DNA of 64,000 nt from the NCBI GenBank assembly GCA_003021785.1, contig PXQU01000013.1, positions 1-64,000 of the forward strand, given 5' to 3'. Of the stretch, positions 61,221 through 64,000 are shown one piece after another. The stretch's first letter is position 1; each line of letters starts with the position of its first letter. The notes beneath the pieces are model-generated. The model did no database searches. It saw nothing but the letters and a program-made list of their open reading frames with translations, and was not told the DNA's origin. The stretch comes from Halobacteriales archaeon QH_7_65_31. GTDB lineage: Archaea; Halobacteriota; Halobacteria; Halobacteriales; Haloarculaceae. The position numbers and the translations under genes were made by a program.

Positions 61221-61319
61221 CAACGCCGGCTTCTCGGTCAAGGCGCGACCTGCTTATTTGAACAGTACCCCGGTCGCTCCTGAGAGGTTTTTTATCCTCG
61301 CCGCGGGGAACCAGAGGTA

Positions 61320-62372
61320 ATGCGGATCGCCGTCGTCGCCTTCGAGACCAGCCACCGGACAGCCCGTGCCGGGATCGCTCGCACCGAGACGCTGGCACGG
61401 GCGCTCTCCCGGCGCGGCCACGACGTCACCGTCTTCTGTGCGCAGTGGTGGTACGGCCCAGACGCCGGTCCATGGCGCGTCGACGACGATCTCAGATTCC
61501 GCCGCATCGATATCGCGCCCGACGTCCCGACCGCGGTCGCTCGGCTTCCGGCCCAGCTGGCGCGGTTCGGCCCGGACGTGGTCCACGCGACGCCGACTCC
61601 GCCCGCGGTGCTGGTCGCGGCGCGGGCCGGTGCGACGCTGGCGCGCGCACCCCTCGTCTGTGACTGGTACGGGGACGAACGGTTCGACTCGCCGCTCGAC
61701 GGCCCGGCTCGGCGCGCCCCGACCCACAGTATCGTCCCCTCCGAGTACGTCGAGTCCGGGCTGCGCGAACGCGGCGTTTCCAGCGACGACCTCACCGTGC
61801 TCCCTGAGTTCTTGGCGTTCGAGACCATCGAGTCGGTCGATCCCGCCGGCGAGGCGAACATCGTCGCCGGGCGCAGGCTCGATGCCGACGCGAATCTGGA
61901 GTCGCTGTTTCTCGGGCTTGCCGAGCTTCGCCGCGAGGACTGGTCCGTCACCGTCATCGGTGACGGGCCGGCTCGCTCGGAGTTCGAGCAGGCCGCTGCC
62001 GACCTCCGGATCGCCGACCGCGTGACGTTCGTCGGTGATATTCCCCGCGCCGAGCGAATCGCCCACTACCGGAGTGCTCACACCTTCGTCCACACCGCCC
62101 GTCGGGAGTCGTTCGCCACTGAACTCATGTGGGCGCTCGCGTGTGGCTGTACCGGCGTCGTGGAGTATCAGGGCGACTCCGCGGCCCACGAGCTGGTGGA
62201 GCGTCGCCCCCGCGGGTTCCGCGTCACGACCTCCGAGGAGATCGCCGGCGCGATTCAGGACGCCCGCGAGCTGGACCACCGGACGATCGACCGCTCCCTC
62301 TCGGCGTTCGACCGCGAGCAGGTGCTTGGACGACTGATAGGATTGTACCAAGAGCTGGACGCCAGCCATTGA
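61320..62372 (+). CDS. GT4-type glycosyltransferase
   Basis: This 350-residue GT-B enzyme has the N-terminal RIAVVAFETSHRTARAGIART segment with GHDVTVFCAQWWYG, then VHATPTPPAVLVAARAGA near residue 85. The donor side has VAGRRLDADANLESLFLGLAEL near 183. The VHTARRESFATELMWALACG segment near 257 carries a partial E-x7-E motif. The acceptor is unknown, but envelope glycolipid or S-layer modification is a fair guess. The start ATG 61320 follows a TATA-like TTTTTTATC by about 24 bases. Confidence 0.8.
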   Translation: MRIAVVAFETSHRTARAGIARTETLARALSRRGHDVTVFCAQWWYGPDAGPWRVDDDLRFRRIDIAPDVPTAVARLPAQLARFGPDVVHATPTPPAVLVAARAGATLARAPLVCDWYGDERFDSPLDGPARRAPTHSIVPSEYVESGLRERGVSSDDLTVLPEFLAFETIESVDPAGEANIVAGRRLDADANLESLFLGLAELRREDWSVTVIGDGPARSEFEQAAADLRIADRVTFVGDIPRAERIAHYRSAHTFVHTARRESFATELMWALACGCTGVVEYQGDSAAHELVERRPRGFRVTTSEEIAGAIQDARELDHRTIDRSLSAFDREQVLGRLIGLYQELDASH

Positions 62373-62458
62373 TGTAGCCCCGTACCGCCGCGCTGAAATC
62401 ATATCGAGTATGTTACCATACCGATAGTTTTACGTGTGTTCGGAGTAGGATTTGTTGA

Positions 62459-63052
62459 ATGAAAGTTGTCGTCTGTGGACCGTCACACTCCGGAAAGAGC
62501 ACGTTCACCGCCGGACTGATTCGGCTCCTGCGAGCACGAGCGTGGGAACGTGTGTTCAACCGTTCATTCACGTGGTTGACGCTTGACGTGACGGACAACA
62601 CCCTGCCAACCCTCGTCGATCCTGACGGGAAACACAGACGCAAACGGGATGTGGAGTGGTCGACGGAACGTGCCCAAGAGCGGCGGGCGGGGTTCGAACA
62701 CCGAGACGAATCGCTGGTGTTGGCGGATGCCCCCGGTCGGATTACCGACGAGCTGCGGCTCGTGACGGAGCCGGCCGACTGTATGATACTGTTGTGTAGC
62801 CTGGAAAAGCGCGATGAGCGGCAGAGCTGGCTGGGATTCGCCGAGGAAACCGGGATCGAACTGTACGCCGACATGACGACAGTTCTACGGGAACGAATCG
62901 AACCTGGGTGGAACGACCGGAGCGACCGAAACGGAACAGTTCGGAGTGTATCACGTTCTGCCTTCGACACCTGTCAGACAACCGCATTCGACGATACGAG
63001 CCACCGGATGCTCAAACAGCTAGCGACGGATCTTCTGAACGACAGTCAGTGA
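62459..63052 (+). CDS. P-loop NTPase resembling the Csx3-associated ATPase
   Basis: This 197-residue protein has Walker A GPSHSGKST at residues 7-15 and a Walker B-like LVLADAPGR at 86-94. The hydrophobic strand MILLCSLE is at 109-116, then WLGFAEETGIELYAD. The order resembles the P-loop domain that accompanies Csx3 in CRISPR-linked proteins, but no Csx3 domain and no CRISPR locus are in the window. GC is lower than the core genes. The gene has its own start, ATG 62459, and converges with an unknown gene at 63058. Confidence 0.6.
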   Translation: MKVVVCGPSHSGKSTFTAGLIRLLRARAWERVFNRSFTWLTLDVTDNTLPTLVDPDGKHRRKRDVEWSTERAQERRAGFEHRDESLVLADAPGRITDELRLVTEPADCMILLCSLEKRDERQSWLGFAEETGIELYADMTTVLRERIEPGWNDRSDRNGTVRSVSRSAFDTCQTTAFDDTSHRMLKQLATDLLNDSQ

Positions 63053-63057
63053 AGTCG

Positions 63058-63768
63058 TCAGTTCTCGGGAGCGATCTCCGCGAGCGCCGACTCCATCGCA
63101 CTGACCGTGGCTTGTAACTCCTGTAAAGACGTGTTCAGCGATGTACGGTAGCAGACGAGTTTCGCTGACACCGTCCCACGAGTCGAGAGCTGCTCAAGCG
63201 TCTCCGGGTCTGGGCCATCGTCGGTTTCGTAGTTCGGCGAGCTCCGAAGTCGCTGCCAATTACCCTCACTGTCGTCGACGGAAACACGCAGATGTTTCCG
63301 ATGTGCGACGGCCTGGAGCTGCCGGTATCGGTCGATATCTCCCGTGACGTCGATTGGATCCGTCTCGACTTCGACGTTGTTAGCAGCACTACCGGCAATC
63401 CACGCCTCGGAGTCGATTTCAATCCGAACGTTCCCCGTCGGGTTCCGATACGTCAGGTACCACTCGCTGTCATCGGCGTAACGGTCGGTCTGCTCCCAAC
63501 CCGCCGAGTCGGCGAACGTCTCCAGATCCTCAAGCGTGAATCCCGCTGGGATATTCCCGATTCGGAACTCGATATCGCCGTCAATCTCGACAACTCGAAC
63601 GTCAACCTTCGTATCTGGATCGAGTCCGTACCGCTTGGCGGTCGACGAGTCGATGTGTAGTGCAACACCGTCACTGCTGCCGCTCTTCGAGAGGGGTTTA
63701 CTGAACTGTTCCACGGCGTGCTCACGAAGCCCACCGTCGTGTTCAGTTCCCTCGGTCTCTCGGGGCAT
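63058..63768 (-). CDS. Unknown protein with an AbrB-like N-terminal segment
   Basis: This 236-residue acidic protein has residues 34-72 with a swapped-hairpin pattern (VALHIDSSTAKRYGLDPDTK, then VDVRVVEIDGDIEFRIG) as in AbrB/SpoVT DNA-binding domains. The rest is unrecognised: a beta-rich middle (WYLTYRNPTGNVRIEIDSEA) and a helical C-terminus (LNTSLQELQATVSAMESALA) that could dimerise. GC is lower than in the core. It converges with the P-loop gene by a five-base gap, so both are probably one accessory insert. The function is unknown. Confidence 0.55.
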   Translation of the reverse strand: MPRETEGTEHDGGLREHAVEQFSKPLSKSGSSDGVALHIDSSTAKRYGLDPDTKVDVRVVEIDGDIEFRIGNIPAGFTLEDLETFADSAGWEQTDRYADDSEWYLTYRNPTGNVRIEIDSEAWIAGSAANNVEVETDPIDVTGDIDRYRQLQAVAHRKHLRVSVDDSEGNWQRLRSSPNYETDDGPDPETLEQLSTRGTVSAKLVCYRTSLNTSLQELQATVSAMESALAEIAPEN

Positions 63769-63838
63769 ATCAGAACCTATAGACGCGATAGTAATAAAAC
63801 CGAGGTATTGTGTACTACTCGTAGTTTGCCTTTATTAA

Positions 63839-64000
63839 CTACCACTTCCCGTACGGGAGGAACTTCCCCTCGTAGGTGATCCGCACGCGGTCGCCGTCGT
63901 CGCGCTCAATTCTGTCAACGTGACACTCGAAGTCGATGGCCGACATGATCCCGTCTCCGAACTCCTCGTGAACGCAGGCCTTGATCGCGTCCCCGTACAC
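63839..64000 (-). CDS. cynS: Cyanate hydratase (cyanase), 3' part only
   Basis: Only the last 53 codons and the stop at 63839 lie in the window; the start is beyond the right edge. Reading VYGDAIKACVHEEFGDGIMS, then AIDFECHVDRIERDDGDRV and GKFLPYGKW, it matches the C-terminal domain of cyanase. The enzyme turns cyanate and bicarbonate into ammonia and carbon dioxide. The serine in GIMSAIDF is a conserved catalytic residue; the Arg and Glu of the active site lie outside the window. This end is clear although the rest cannot be seen. Confidence 0.9.
   Translation of the reverse strand: MYGDAIKACVHEEFGDGIMSAIDFECHVDRIERDDGDRVRITYEGKFLPYGKW

Overview
The window comes from a halophilic archaeon (class Halobacteria); I cannot settle the genus. 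The evidence is the high GC content, the strongly acidic proteins, the TATA boxes that sit about 25-33 bases before many start codons (which implies leaderless mRNAs), and the archaeal gene set: TFB, transcription factor S, NAC, RNase P component 4, the 7S signal recognition particle RNA, XPB/Bax1, an AglD-type glycosyltransferase, Tat lipoproteins and PGF-CTERM anchored proteins. Genes are tightly packed on both strands, often with ATGA or GTGA stop/start overlaps.

Layout. 1-6.5 kb: the 5' end of a tRNA methyltransferase (Trm56), a sugar epimerase, two coupled glycosyltransferases, RNase P component 4, a YhbY RNA-binding protein, an MscS channel and the 7S RNA. 6.5-9 kb: small haloarchaeal proteins, a hydrolase and a type 1 IPP isomerase without the usual catalytic cysteine. 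9-17.6 kb: carA and carB, a divergent Lrp regulator and, between the car genes, a cell-envelope cluster. That cluster holds a membrane-bound helix-turn-helix protein, a secreted repeat protein, and a PGF-CTERM anchored paralogue of the sensor domain. 18-24.5 kb: a five-gene oligopeptide ABC transporter operon and a small protein that shares an operator-like motif with it. 24.6-29.6 kb: DUF proteins, an AT-rich insert, an amine-oxidase-type flavoprotein and a second PGF-CTERM protein. 29.8-34.6 kb: thrC, tfb, a house-cleaning NTPase and aglD. 34.8-38.5 kb: a dapA-dapB-dapD-lysA lysine operon. 38.5-48.7 kb: an EEP-fold protein, a PUA protein, nac-trmI, transcription factor S, a frameshifted lipoprotein gene, an MFS transporter, mfnA, a VTT-like membrane protein and metG. 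48.9-54.7 kb: a VapBC pair, an NfeD/SPFH cluster, several small winged-helix proteins, and TRAM, YkgJ and PPOX proteins. 54.7-61 kb: an MBL hydrolase, an NSUN-type methyltransferase with its partner, a SatD-HTH protein, and the Bax1/XPB repair pair. 61-64 kb: a GC-rich candidate repeat, a glycosyltransferase, an AT-richer accessory pair (P-loop NTPase and an AbrB-like protein), and the 3' end of a cyanase gene.

How the parts work together. Pyrimidine and arginine precursor supply (carA, carB) appears co-regulated through one 14-bp element next to an Lrp gene. Lysine and threonine synthesis sit close together. Housekeeping genes for transcription, translation and protein targeting are interleaved with envelope and glycosylation genes. 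The most unusual signals are an apparently circularly permuted oligopeptide-binding lipoprotein, 10-bp phased repeats between the halves of the envelope cluster, and several perfect inverted repeats in front of small HTH genes.
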